DNA of 8,298 nucleotides from Acidobacteriota bacterium (GCA_021778785.1 JAJYBX010000066.1:1-8298); one strand, 5' to 3'. Shown: positions 1 to 5,750, numbered from the stretch's first letter. Notes: generated from the letters alone by a model not told the origin. Numbers and translations are program-made.

Positions 1-822
1 CCGCACGCCGCCGTGGATGGTGCCCACGCTGAGCACCAGGGGCTCGAGGGGATCCACGCGGCGGCTGCGGATGGTCTGGAGGGCCTCGATGACCTGGGCG
101 GCCACCTCGATGGCGTCGATGCCCTTGTGGGGCGCGGCGCCGCCGTGGGACATCTTCCCGTGGATGGTGGCCGACCAGGTGTCCACGGAGGCCAGCATGG
201 AGCCGGGGATCAGCGCCATGGTCCCGGCGGGGTAGGCGTTGGTGACGTGCAGGCCGAAGATGGCGGCGGGGGCGGGCTGCTCCAGTGCCCCCTCCTTGAT
301 CATCAGGGCCGCGCCGCCCTCCTCGCCGTCCGGGGCGCCCTCCTCCGCGGGCTGGAAGAGGAACTTCACCGTGCCGGGCAGGCGGTCGCGCATCCCCGCC
401 AGCACCGCGGCCACGCCCAGGCCGATGGTGGTGTGCGCGTCGTGGCCGCAGGCGTGCATGATGCCGGGGTTCAGCGACCGGTAGGGCACGTCGTGGGTCT
501 CCAGGATGGGCAGGGCGTCCATGTCGGCGCGGTAGGCCACCACGGGGCCGGGCTTCCCGCCCTTCAGGAGGGCCACCACGCCGTTCCGGGCGATGCCGGT
601 GCGGACCTCCAGGCCCAGGGCCCGCAGCCGCTCGGCCACCACCTTGGCGGTGCGCACCTCGCGGTTGGACAGCTCGGGGTGCTCGTGGAAGTCCCGGCGC
701 TCGGCCACCAGGGTGGGGCGGAGGGCCTCGGCGGCGGCGGCCACCTGTGCGTCCCGGTCCGGGGCGCCGGCCGAGAGGGCGGTGCTGAGGCAGAGCAGGG
801 AAGCCAGGGCGGGGCGCATCAT
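1..822 (-). CDS. Secreted M20-family (M20D-like) metal-dependent amidohydrolase, 3' part missing
   Basis: Partial: 274 codons are in frame from the start at 822 to the left edge, with no stop. The family hydrolyses N-acyl or amide bonds of amino acids (hippurate hydrolase, IAA-amino acid hydrolase, N-acyl-amino acid amidohydrolase) with a two-metal centre. Visible motifs are HEHPELS (residues 46-52), the metal-site motif ADMDALPI (99-106), HACGHDAH (123-130), FQPAEEG (157-163) and GLHV (190-193). By comparison with M20D enzymes, Cys125, His127, Glu161 and His192 should be metal ligands; the last ligand lies outside the window. Residues 222-236 (HGKMSHGGAAPHKGI) match the start of the dimerisation domain. 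An N-terminal hydrophobic stretch ending ALSAGA looks like a Sec signal peptide, so the enzyme is probably periplasmic or secreted. Two adjacent ATGs (822 and 819) are possible; GGAG lies 4 and 7 bases upstream, slightly favouring 819. The substrate cannot be read from sequence. Confidence 0.93.
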   Translation of the reverse strand, partial: MMRPALASLLCLSTALSAGAPDRDAQVAAAAEALRPTLVAERRDFHEHPELSNREVRTAKVVAERLRALGLEVRTGIARNGVVALLKGGKPGPVVAYRADMDALPILETHDVPYRSLNPGIMHACGHDAHTTIGLGVAAVLAGMRDRLPGTVKFLFQPAEEGAPDGEEGGAALMIKEGALEQPAPAAIFGLHVTNAYPAGTMALIPGSMLASVDTWSATIHGKMSHGGAAPHKGIDAIEVAAQVIEALQTIRSRRVDPLEPLVLSVGTIHGGVR

Positions 823-844
823 GGGACTCCGGGGGGTGGGGGTC

Positions 845-850
845 AGTGTA
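845..850 (-). promoter_or_regulatory. Possible -10 element for the amidohydrolase gene
   Basis: On the minus strand the hexamer TACACT lies 22 bases before the ATG at 822, which would give a short leader of about 15 bases holding the GGAG ribosome binding site. The same hexamer lies in the csp promoter region. I see no convincing -35 box at normal spacing, so this is weak. The divergent gap 823-917 must hold promoters for both flanking genes unless one is leaderless. Confidence 0.25.
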
Positions 851-917
851 GCCGCGGCGGTTGGAGGTAAGCTCTCCGGGAGCACCTTCTTCCACCTGGA
901 ATCGCGCGGGGGACGCC

Positions 918-1724
918 ATGCCGAGGATCAACGGGATGTTTCGGACGCTGGGATGGGCCCTGGCGGCCCTGCCGGTCCTGGCCGGCGATCCGGGCCAGTG
1001 GCAGTGGCAGCCCGCCAATTTCACCTGGGTGAAGCGCGTGCCCGCCGAGGCCGGCGCGCCCGCCAACGACCAGCCCGCGCGCCTGGCGAAGGAGGGGCTC
1101 ACGGCGGCCCTGGCCTCGGTGCGGTTCTCGGCGGAGGGGAAGGACACCCCCCTCTTCGCCAAGGACGAGGTGCCGGTCCTGGCGAAGATCCTGGGCGAGG
1201 CCTTCGCCCTGGCCCAGCCGCACGAGGACCTCATCCTCCTCAGCACCGCCCGGCGGGGGGGCGGCCTCATGGCCTCGGCCCAGGGCGTCACGGCCCGGCT
1301 CTTCGTGAAGGACGGCGCCCTGAACCTCCTCGTCCACGACACCCGGCAGGACTTCATGGACCGCTACCTCGTGGAGGGGGCCAAGCCCTCCTTCACCTAC
1401 GGCTCCCGCACGGCCGCCGCCCAGGTGAGCCTCGAAGCCCCCGGCGCCACCCCCCGGCGGGCCGACTGGCTGGCCTTCCCGCTGGCCGCGCTCCAGCAGG
1501 CTGCGCCCGCGGTTCCGGCGGCGGCTCCCGTGGCGACAGTCCAGCCCGGCGCCCCGGCCCCTGTCGCGGCCCCCGTGGCGGCGCCGGCGCCTCCGGTCCG
1601 GGACGCGGCCTTCTACGCGGCCCAGACCGAACGGCTGCGGGCCCTCAAGCAGCTCCGGGACGAGCACCTCATCACCGAGGCGGAGTACCAGGCCAAGCGC
1701 GAGGCGATCCTCAAGACGCTGTAG
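918..1724 (+). CDS. Secreted protein of unknown function with C-terminal SHOCT domain
   Basis: 268 residues; function not recognised. The chosen ATG has GGGGGA five bases upstream; the open frame extends upstream to a TTG at 861, but that would put 19 polar residues before the signal sequence. An alternative ATG at 936 (residue 7) would give a tidier signal peptide. Layout: signal peptide-like segment (about 1-23, ending PVLAG); a globular region of about 165 residues (25-190) containing EDLILLST (103-110) and several predicted strand-like stretches; an Ala/Pro-rich linker (about 194-227); and a C-terminal SHOCT-type helical hairpin (about 236-268: LKQLRDEHLITEAEYQAKR at its core). SHOCT modules are common at protein ends and are thought to serve in oligomerisation or binding. 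The gene is transcribed divergently from the amidohydrolase and is followed within 2 bases by a hairpin, so it is probably monocistronic. Confidence 0.85.
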   Translation: MPRINGMFRTLGWALAALPVLAGDPGQWQWQPANFTWVKRVPAEAGAPANDQPARLAKEGLTAALASVRFSAEGKDTPLFAKDEVPVLAKILGEAFALAQPHEDLILLSTARRGGGLMASAQGVTARLFVKDGALNLLVHDTRQDFMDRYLVEGAKPSFTYGSRTAAAQVSLEAPGATPRRADWLAFPLAALQQAAPAVPAAAPVATVQPGAPAPVAAPVAAPAPPVRDAAFYAAQTERLRALKQLRDEHLITEAEYQAKREAILKTL

Positions 1725-1726
1725 GG

Positions 1727-1750
1727 GGTGACGACCCGGAGGTCGTCATC
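1727..1750 (+). terminator. Hairpin just after the SHOCT gene, no U-tract
   Basis: A perfect 8-bp inverted repeat, TGACGACC / GGTCGTCA, surrounds a CGGA loop. It extends by a G-U and a G-C pair to 10 bp in RNA. It begins two bases after the stop codon. The downstream bases are GC-rich rather than a T run, so this is not a classical intrinsic terminator; it could be a U-less terminator, a 3'-end stabiliser or a binding site for a dimeric protein. Confidence 0.45.
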
Positions 1751-1785
1751 GGCGCGGGGAACGATTTTCGGGTCCAATCGATTTT

Positions 1786-1816
1786 TTGAAAATTCCCGGA
1801 AGAAATGGCCTACACT
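1786..1816 (+). promoter_or_regulatory. Likely sigma-70-type promoter of the cold-shock gene
   Basis: This lies in a clearly AT-rich patch within otherwise GC-rich DNA. TTGAAA (1786-1791) resembles a -35 box and TACACT (1811-1816) a -10 box, with a 19-base spacer that is longer than ideal. A start near 1823 would give a leader of about 93 bases, in line with the long structured leaders known for csp genes. Confidence 0.45.
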
Positions 1817-1823
1817 TGGTCTT

Positions 1824-1894
1824 GTCCGCCTGTCGTGCGGGCATCACACCGCGTTGCTGCCTCGCCTGGAAGGAACAATGCATCTCATTCCAGG
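1824..1894 (+). promoter_or_regulatory. Structured csp 5' leader with two hairpins
   Basis: Two inverted repeats lie in the predicted leader. The first is 1824-1829 with 1837-1842 (core CCGC / GCGG, with one G-U pair). The second is CCTGGAA (1865-1871) with TTCCAGG (1888-1894), a perfect 7-bp stem whose left arm contains part of the GGAAGGA ribosome binding site of the mini-ORF at 1878 and whose loop contains that ORF's start codon. Long leaders that refold with temperature are known for cspA-family mRNAs; a similar role here is inference. Confidence 0.4.
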
Positions 1895-1910
1895 ACAAGA
1901 AGATAGGTAG
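1878..1910 (+). CDS. Ten-codon upstream ORF in the csp leader
   Basis: ATG at 1878 opens a frame of ten codons ([10 protein letters not shown]) followed by TAG. It is preceded by a good purine-rich ribosome binding site, GGAAGGA (1868-1874), better than that of csp itself. The stop codon is five bases before the csp ATG at 1916, and its last codon AGG doubles as the only Shine-Dalgarno-like sequence for csp. This layout is what translational coupling or a leader peptide would need. No stalling motif is recognisable. It may also be chance; its translation is unproven. Confidence 0.4.
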   Translation: MHLIPGQEDR

Positions 1911-1915
1911 ACAAC

Positions 1916-2119
1916 ATGGCTCAGGGAACCGTTAAGTGGTTCAACGCCGAAAAGGGTTTCGGATTCATCACCCCCGATGACGGTGGTGCGGATCTGTTCG
2001 TTCATCACTCCGCCATCGAGACCACGGGCTTCCGCACGCTGGACGAGAACCAGCGCGTGAGCTTCAACGTGGGTCAGGGCCAGAAGGGCCCCCAGGCGAC
2101 CAACGTCACGAAGCTGTAG
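1916..2119 (+). CDS. csp: Cold-shock domain protein (CspA family)
   Basis: 67 residues, the normal length for a single cold-shock domain. The five-stranded OB fold binds single-stranded RNA and DNA and acts as an RNA chaperone that melts secondary structure in the cytoplasm. The start [15 protein letters not shown] is diagnostic; RNP1 is KGFGFI (13-18) and RNP2 is LFVHH (27-31), with the aromatic residues needed for stacking on bases. The ATG at 1916 is followed by MAQGTVKW, as usual for the family. It has its own promoter, a long leader with a mini-ORF, and a strong hairpin downstream. Which paralogue this is, and whether it is cold-induced or constitutive, cannot be told from sequence. Confidence 0.97.
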   Translation: MAQGTVKWFNAEKGFGFITPDDGGADLFVHHSAIETTGFRTLDENQRVSFNVGQGQKGPQATNVTKL

Positions 2120-2134
2120 GACCCCGCTCCACCC

Positions 2135-2168
2135 GGAACCGGCCTCCCCAGGGAGGCCGGTTCCTTGT
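2135..2168 (+). terminator. Intrinsic terminator-like hairpin after csp
   Basis: GGAACCGGCCTCC (2135-2147) pairs perfectly with GGAGGCCGGTTCC (2152-2164), a 13-bp GC-rich stem with a CCAG loop. It is followed by TTGT, which is a poor U-tract. It begins 15 bases after the csp stop. The next gene starts only 28 bases after the stem. Confidence 0.75.
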
Positions 2169-2192
2169 ACTGAGTAATGCTAGGATCCCGGC

Positions 2193-2999
2193 ATGTCTTC
2201 CCGTCGTTTCCTGCGGCAGCTTGGGATGGGGCCCTCGGTGGCGATGGGCCTGCTGCTCACGGGCGCCTGCGGCCGGGCCCCGCGCCCCGTGCCGGAGGCG
2301 CCGCGGGCGCGCCCGCTCCCCCGCGCGGCCCGGCCCCTCCCGCGCCTGGGCTACACCCTGCAGGCGGGGGCCTTCGCCAAGGTGGAGAACGCCGCGCGCT
2401 TCGCGGCCACGCTGCAGGCCCAGGGCCTGGAGGCCGCCTACTACGCCTCCCGGGACGGCCTCTACCGGGTGCGCTTCGGGGACTTCGGCTCGAAGGCCCA
2501 GGCCCGGGCCCGGGGCGAGGCCCTCAAGGCCGCGGGCGTGATCGAGGCCTTCTGGGTGGTGGCGCCGGAGGCGGGGGCGCCCGCCCGGGGGGCGGCTCCG
2601 GAAGCGGCCCGGCCCACGGACGAGCGGGGCCTGCGGGCCAGCCTGGTGGACACGGCCCGGGGCTACCTGGGGGTGCCTTACCTCTTCGGGGGCACCACGG
2701 CCCGGGGCTTCGACTGCAGCGGCCTCACGGGGGCGGTGTACCGCCTGAACGGGTTGCGGTTGCCGCGCTCCTCGGAGGCGCAGTTCGAGGCGGGCAATGC
2801 CGTGGACCTGGACGAGGCCCGGCCGGGGGACCTCCTCTTCTTCGCCACGGGGGGCGGGCGGCGCATCACCCACGTGGGCCTCTACCTGGGCCACGGGACC
2901 TTCATCCACGCCCCCAGCCACGGCCGCAGCATCTGCGAGGACCGGCTGGACGAGGCCTACTACCGGAAGGCCTTCGTGGGGGCCCGGACGTACCTCTGA
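2193..2999 (+). CDS. Lipoprotein with SPOR domain and NlpC/P60 peptidoglycan peptidase domain
   Basis: 268 residues. It probably cuts peptide stems of peptidoglycan (the NlpC/P60 family typically cleaves D-Glu-diaminopimelate-type bonds) in the periplasm. Order of parts: basic n-region and hydrophobic stretch ending LLLTGAC with a lipobox-like site (Cys26); a Pro/Arg/Ala-rich linker; a SPOR domain (about 51-124; YTLQAGAF at its start and GLYRVRFGDF in the middle), a fold that binds glycan strands stripped of peptides; a second short linker; and NlpC/P60 (about 146-268). Catalytic Cys175 is in GFDCSGLTG, His227 in ITHVGLYLG and the third polar residue is His239 in FIHAP, so the triad is intact. 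The ATG at 2193 has AGGA seven bases upstream. Its promoter is not obvious: the csp hairpin ends 28 bases before it, so it may depend on read-through from csp. Confidence 0.92.
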   Translation: MSSRRFLRQLGMGPSVAMGLLLTGACGRAPRPVPEAPRARPLPRAARPLPRLGYTLQAGAFAKVENAARFAATLQAQGLEAAYYASRDGLYRVRFGDFGSKAQARARGEALKAAGVIEAFWVVAPEAGAPARGAAPEAARPTDERGLRASLVDTARGYLGVPYLFGGTTARGFDCSGLTGAVYRLNGLRLPRSSEAQFEAGNAVDLDEARPGDLLFFATGGGRRITHVGLYLGHGTFIHAPSHGRSICEDRLDEAYYRKAFVGARTYL

Positions 3000-3004
3000 T
3001 CGAC

Positions 3005-3021
3005 TTGGCATCCCTTTGGCG
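3005..3021 (+). promoter_or_regulatory. Probable sigma-54 (RpoN) promoter for flgF-flgG-flgA
   Basis: TTGGCATCCCTTTGGC carries the invariant GG (3007-3008) and GC (3019-3020) at exactly the spacing of the -24/-12 promoter class (consensus YTGGCACG-N4-TTGCW). The -24 half matches well (TTGGCA) and the -12 half moderately (TTTGGC). A start near 3032 gives a leader of about 33 bases. RpoN control of rod and hook genes is well known in several phyla; an enhancer-binding protein site would lie further upstream, inside the preceding gene. Confidence 0.6.
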
Positions 3022-3035
3022 CTGATCCCTCCGTC

Positions 3036-3051
3036 CCCAGCCCTCGCTGGG
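3036..3051 (+). other. Small hairpin in the flgF leader
   Basis: CCCAGC (3036-3041) pairs with GCTGGG (3046-3051) around a CCTC loop, immediately before the GAGAGG ribosome binding site (3053-3058). If transcription starts near 3032 this would be a hairpin at the very 5' end of the mRNA, a position that often protects transcripts. It could alternatively be a weak end signal for the gene upstream; there is no T run. Confidence 0.4.
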
Positions 3052-3064
3052 CGAGAGGTGCCCA

Positions 3065-3808
3065 ATGGATCCCGGATACTACGTCGCCGCCGGCAGCCTG
3101 AAGGCCAGGTCCTTCGAGCTGGACGTGGTGGCGAACAACCTGGCGAACGCGGCCACCGTGGGCTACAAGCCCGACCAGCCCTTCTTCGCCGTCTTCAACA
3201 AGGCCGCCGGCAGCGGGCGGGGCCTGCCCCTCACCCCCTACGTGAATGACGGGGTGGTCTTCGGCGAGACCGGCGTGGTCTTCAAGCAGGGGGCCGTCCG
3301 GGCCACGGCCCGCCCCCTGGACCTGGCCATCGAAGGCAACGCCCTCTTCACGGTCCGGACCCCCCAGGGGGACCGGGTCACCCGGGATGGCCGGTTCCAG
3401 ATGGGGGTGGACGGCCAGATCCAGGCGGAGGACGGTTCCCCGGTGCTGGGCAAAAATGGCCAGCCCATCAAGGTGGACCCCAAGCAGGGCAACGTCACCA
3501 TTGCCGCCGACGGCTCCGTGAGCCAGGGCGCGCAGGCCCTGGGCCAGATCGCCCTCACGGCCTTCGAGAAGCCCGGCGCCCTGAAGCGGACCGGCGACCT
3601 GCGCTTCGACCCCGCGGGCCAGGCCACGGCCCCGGTCAAGGCCACCATCGCCCAGGGCCACGTGGAGGAGAGCGGCGTGGACACGGCCTCGGCCATGGTC
3701 GAGATGATCCGCCTGAACCGGCTGTTCGAGATCAGCCAGAAGGTGGCCTCCACCATCAGCTACGACCTGGATTCCCGCTCCATCAACGACGTCGCCATCA
3801 GCAAGTAG
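3065..3808 (+). CDS. flgF: Flagellar proximal rod protein FlgF
   Basis: 247 residues, close to the usual FlgF length of about 250. FlgF is one of the rod proteins that form the periplasmic drive shaft and is exported by the flagellar type III apparatus, so it has no signal peptide. The N-terminal rod motif is VVANNLANAATVGYKP (21-36). The shared FlgE/F/G central region appears as LDLAIEGNALFTV (85-97), followed by RVTRDGRFQ (104-112). The C-terminal helical region (about 200-247) contains VEMIRLNRLFEISQKV. The residues after this (DLDSRSINDVAISK) lack the RAYE-type signature seen in FlgG, which together with gene order supports FlgF rather than a second FlgG. The start has GAGAGG six bases upstream. 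Confidence 0.93.
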   Translation: MDPGYYVAAGSLKARSFELDVVANNLANAATVGYKPDQPFFAVFNKAAGSGRGLPLTPYVNDGVVFGETGVVFKQGAVRATARPLDLAIEGNALFTVRTPQGDRVTRDGRFQMGVDGQIQAEDGSPVLGKNGQPIKVDPKQGNVTIAADGSVSQGAQALGQIALTAFEKPGALKRTGDLRFDPAGQATAPVKATIAQGHVEESGVDTASAMVEMIRLNRLFEISQKVASTISYDLDSRSINDVAISK

Positions 3809-3838
3809 CCACCCACCCCGTTCCCGAAGGAGTCCCCC

Positions 3839-4627
3839 ATGATGCGCGCGATGTGGTCGGCCGCGGCCGGCATGGCGGTCCAGCAGTACAACATGGACGC
3901 CATCTCCAACAACCTCGCCAACGTGAACACCACCGGCTTCAAGAAGGGCCGCGCGGAGTTCCAGGATCTGCTCTACCAGACGGTGAACCTGGCGGGCACC
4001 AGCTCCAGCACCAGCACCACGCTGCCCGCGGGCATCCAGCTGGGCCACGGCGCCAAGCTGCAGAGCGTGGTCCGCGACTACAGCACGGGCAACCTGAAGC
4101 AGACGGGCAACCGTTTCGACCTGGCCATCGAGGGCGACGGCTTCTTCCGCGTGACCATGCCCGACGGCACCCTGGCCTACACCCGGGACGGCAGCTTCGC
4201 CACGGACCAGAACGGCACCCTGGTGAACGCCGCGGGCTACATGCTGGATCCCCAGATCACCGTCCCCCAGGACGCCCTGAGCGTGACCGTGGCCTCGGAC
4301 GGCACCGTCACCGTCACCCAGCCGGGCCAGACCCAGCCCCAGCAGATCGGGCAGATCACCCTCTCCCACTTCATCAACCCCGCGGGCCTGAACCAGATCG
4401 GCCACAACCTGGTGCAGCCCACCCTGGCCAGCGGCGACGCCATCGACGGCAACCCCGGCACGGACGGCATCGGCACCATCAACCAGGGCTTCCTGGAGGT
4501 CTCCAACGTGGACGTGGCCGAGGAGATGGTGAACATGATCATCGGCCAGCGGGCCTACGAGGCGAACTCGAAGACCATCCAGACCGTGGACAACATGCTG
4601 AGCCTGCTCAACCAGCTGAAGCGGTGA
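3839..4627 (+). CDS. flgG: Flagellar distal rod protein FlgG
   Basis: 262 residues, the normal FlgG length. It builds the distal rod that passes through the P and L rings. The N-terminus (MMRAMWSAAAGMAVQQYNMD) and the rod motif ISNNLANVNTTGFKKGRAEF (22-41) are typical. The segment FQDLLYQTVN through LPAGIQLGHGAKL (about 41-73) is the FlgG-specific stretch, absent from hook protein, that is associated with the straight rigid rod. FDLAIEGDGFFRV (93-105) and the C-terminal coil with GQRAYEANSKTI complete the family signature. AAGGAG lies seven bases before the ATG. It follows flgF by 30 bases, so the two are surely co-transcribed. A second ATG directly follows the first, and either could be used. 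Confidence 0.98.
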   Translation: MMRAMWSAAAGMAVQQYNMDAISNNLANVNTTGFKKGRAEFQDLLYQTVNLAGTSSSTSTTLPAGIQLGHGAKLQSVVRDYSTGNLKQTGNRFDLAIEGDGFFRVTMPDGTLAYTRDGSFATDQNGTLVNAAGYMLDPQITVPQDALSVTVASDGTVTVTQPGQTQPQQIGQITLSHFINPAGLNQIGHNLVQPTLASGDAIDGNPGTDGIGTINQGFLEVSNVDVAEEMVNMIIGQRAYEANSKTIQTVDNMLSLLNQLKR

Positions 4628-4631
4628 TCCC

Positions 4632-5339
4632 ATGCGCGTCCTGTCCCTGCTCCTGACGGCGGCCCTGGCCTGGGGCCAGGTTCCGGTGCCCGCCGGCGCG
4701 CCCGCCACGGCGCCGGCTTCGGTGGAGACGCTGGTGGACGCGGCCCTGGCCTTCGCGAAGAAGACCGCCGCGGCATCCGGCGGCAGCTACCGGTTCCAGC
4801 TGGTGCAGCCTCCGCGCCTGCCCCTGCTGCCCGCGGGCAGGCTCACCTTCGAGGCCTCGCATCTCAGCAAGCGTGATCCCGTGGGCCGGTTCTTCGTGGT
4901 GGTGGCGGTGAAGGTGGACGAGCAGCGGGTGGCCATGGTCCGCGTGGACCTGGACGGTTCCTGGGTGGGCCAGGTGCTCCGGGCGAAGCAGGATCTGGCC
5001 CGCAAGACCGAGCTGGGCATGGACCAGCTGGAGGCCACGCCCTTCGACGGCGTGCCCCCCGAAGGCGCCCTGTCGGAATTGCCGCCCGGCCAGCGCCTGC
5101 GGGGCCCCCTGGCCGAGGGGAAGATCCTCACCCGGTCGGACCTGGAACCCATCCCCCTGGTGCAGTCCGGCGACAAGGTGCGGCTCACGGCCACGTCCGA
5201 TGTCCTGACCATCTCCATGGACACCCTGGCCCGGAGCCGGGGGGGCCTGGGCGACCACGTGCGGCTGGAGGCCCCGGGCTCGCGCCGGGTGGTGGTGGCC
5301 GTGGTGACCGGCCCCGGCGAGGCTCGGCTGGAGAATTAA
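4632..5339 (+). CDS. flgA: Flagellar P-ring assembly chaperone FlgA
   Basis: 235 residues, near the usual FlgA size. FlgA is a periplasmic chaperone that helps FlgI assemble into the P ring around the rod. A short Sec signal peptide (about 1-15, ending AWGQ) is visible, as expected for a protein that reaches the periplasm independently of flagellar export. The C-terminal SAF-like/FlgA domain runs from about 140 to 235, with GKILTRSDLEPIPLVQSGD (163-181) and the family's closing region (GDHVRLEAPGSRRVVVAVV). The middle part is divergent. It begins four bases after the flgG stop, so translation is probably coupled; its own ribosome binding site is weak. No flgH or flgI follows. Confidence 0.88.
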   Translation: MRVLSLLLTAALAWGQVPVPAGAPATAPASVETLVDAALAFAKKTAAASGGSYRFQLVQPPRLPLLPAGRLTFEASHLSKRDPVGRFFVVVAVKVDEQRVAMVRVDLDGSWVGQVLRAKQDLARKTELGMDQLEATPFDGVPPEGALSELPPGQRLRGPLAEGKILTRSDLEPIPLVQSGDKVRLTATSDVLTISMDTLARSRGGLGDHVRLEAPGSRRVVVAVVTGPGEARLEN

Positions 5340-5366
5340 GTCCTGGATGCCCCTCCGGTTCGATCG

Positions 5367-5372
5367 TACTCT
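5367..5372 (+). promoter_or_regulatory. Possible -10 element for the DUF1292 gene
   Basis: TACTCT, in an otherwise GC-rich gap between flgA and the DUF1292 gene, resembles the TACACT hexamers upstream of csp and the amidohydrolase. There is no convincing -35 box. The gene could equally be read through from flgA. Confidence 0.2.
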
Positions 5373-5396
5373 GGTCCCTTGCGCGAGGAGGAGCCC

Positions 5397-5750
5397 ATGG
5401 CTCACGAAGGCCACGAACACGGACCGAACTGCAACCACGACCATGACCATGACGATTCCTTCGAGATCGAAGTCGTAGAGCTGGAAGACGAGAACGGCGA
5501 GAAGGAGGAGTTCGCCATCCTCGAGGAGCTGGACTTCGAGGGCCGCCGCTTCGCCATCCTCGCGCCCCTGGCCGAGCTGCAGGCCCAGGAGGAGGGCACC
5601 GCCGATCCCGAGGCCGGCCTCTCCCTGGAGATCTTCGAGGTGAAGGACGACATGTTCACGCCCCTCGAGGACGAGGCCGTGGCCGAGCGCCTGATGGCCC
5701 ACCTGGACGCCCAGGAGGCCAAGCTCAAGGCCGAGGAAGACAAGGACTGA
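5397..5750 (+). CDS. DUF1292-family small acidic protein with His-rich N-terminus
   Basis: 117 residues from the ATG at 5397, which has a textbook AGGAGG five bases upstream; the frame also opens at a TTG at 5379 but that codon precedes the ribosome binding site. The N-terminus (MAHEGHEHGPNCNHDHDHDD) holds six histidines and one cysteine and could bind divalent metal. Residues about 21-100 fit the DUF1292 pattern: strand-like FEIEVVELEDENGEKEEFAI, then FEGRRFAILAPL, then LEIFEVKDDMFTPLEDE. The C-terminus is a charged helix. The whole protein is strongly acidic. The molecular role of DUF1292 proteins is not known to me; it is cytoplasmic by the lack of a signal peptide. It lies 57 bases after flgA and 61 bases before larC. 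Confidence 0.8.
   Translation: MAHEGHEHGPNCNHDHDHDDSFEIEVVELEDENGEKEEFAILEELDFEGRRFAILAPLAELQAQEEGTADPEAGLSLEIFEVKDDMFTPLEDEAVAERLMAHLDAQEAKLKAEEDKD

Noticed and set aside
13..870. 285-codon plus-strand frame opposite the amidohydrolase
   Set aside because: The opposite strand encodes intact M20 metal-binding motifs; this frame is Gly/His-rich and lacks any family signature.
1540..1598. Ala/Pro-coding repeat-like stretch in the SHOCT gene considered as a DNA repeat
   Set aside because: The units are irregular and explained by a low-complexity protein linker rather than tandem DNA repetition.
593..1789. 398-codon plus-strand frame overlapping the amidohydrolase and SHOCT genes
   Set aside because: It spans a divergent promoter region and two better-supported genes, and its composition is Arg/Gly/Pro-rich noise.
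1728..1910. 60-codon frame covering the csp promoter and leader
   Set aside because: Most of it lies upstream of the likely transcription start and has no ribosome binding site; only its last ten codons (from 1878) are kept as a possible mini-ORF.
2169..2190. Possible promoter (TAGGAT as -10) for the SPOR-NlpC/P60 gene
   Set aside because: It would start transcription at about the ATG itself and leave out the evident AGGA ribosome binding site, and its -35 region would fall in the csp hairpin.
2960..4708. 582-codon minus-strand frame opposite flgF and flgG
   Set aside because: It mirrors the codon structure of the flagellar genes, has biased composition and no recognisable domain.
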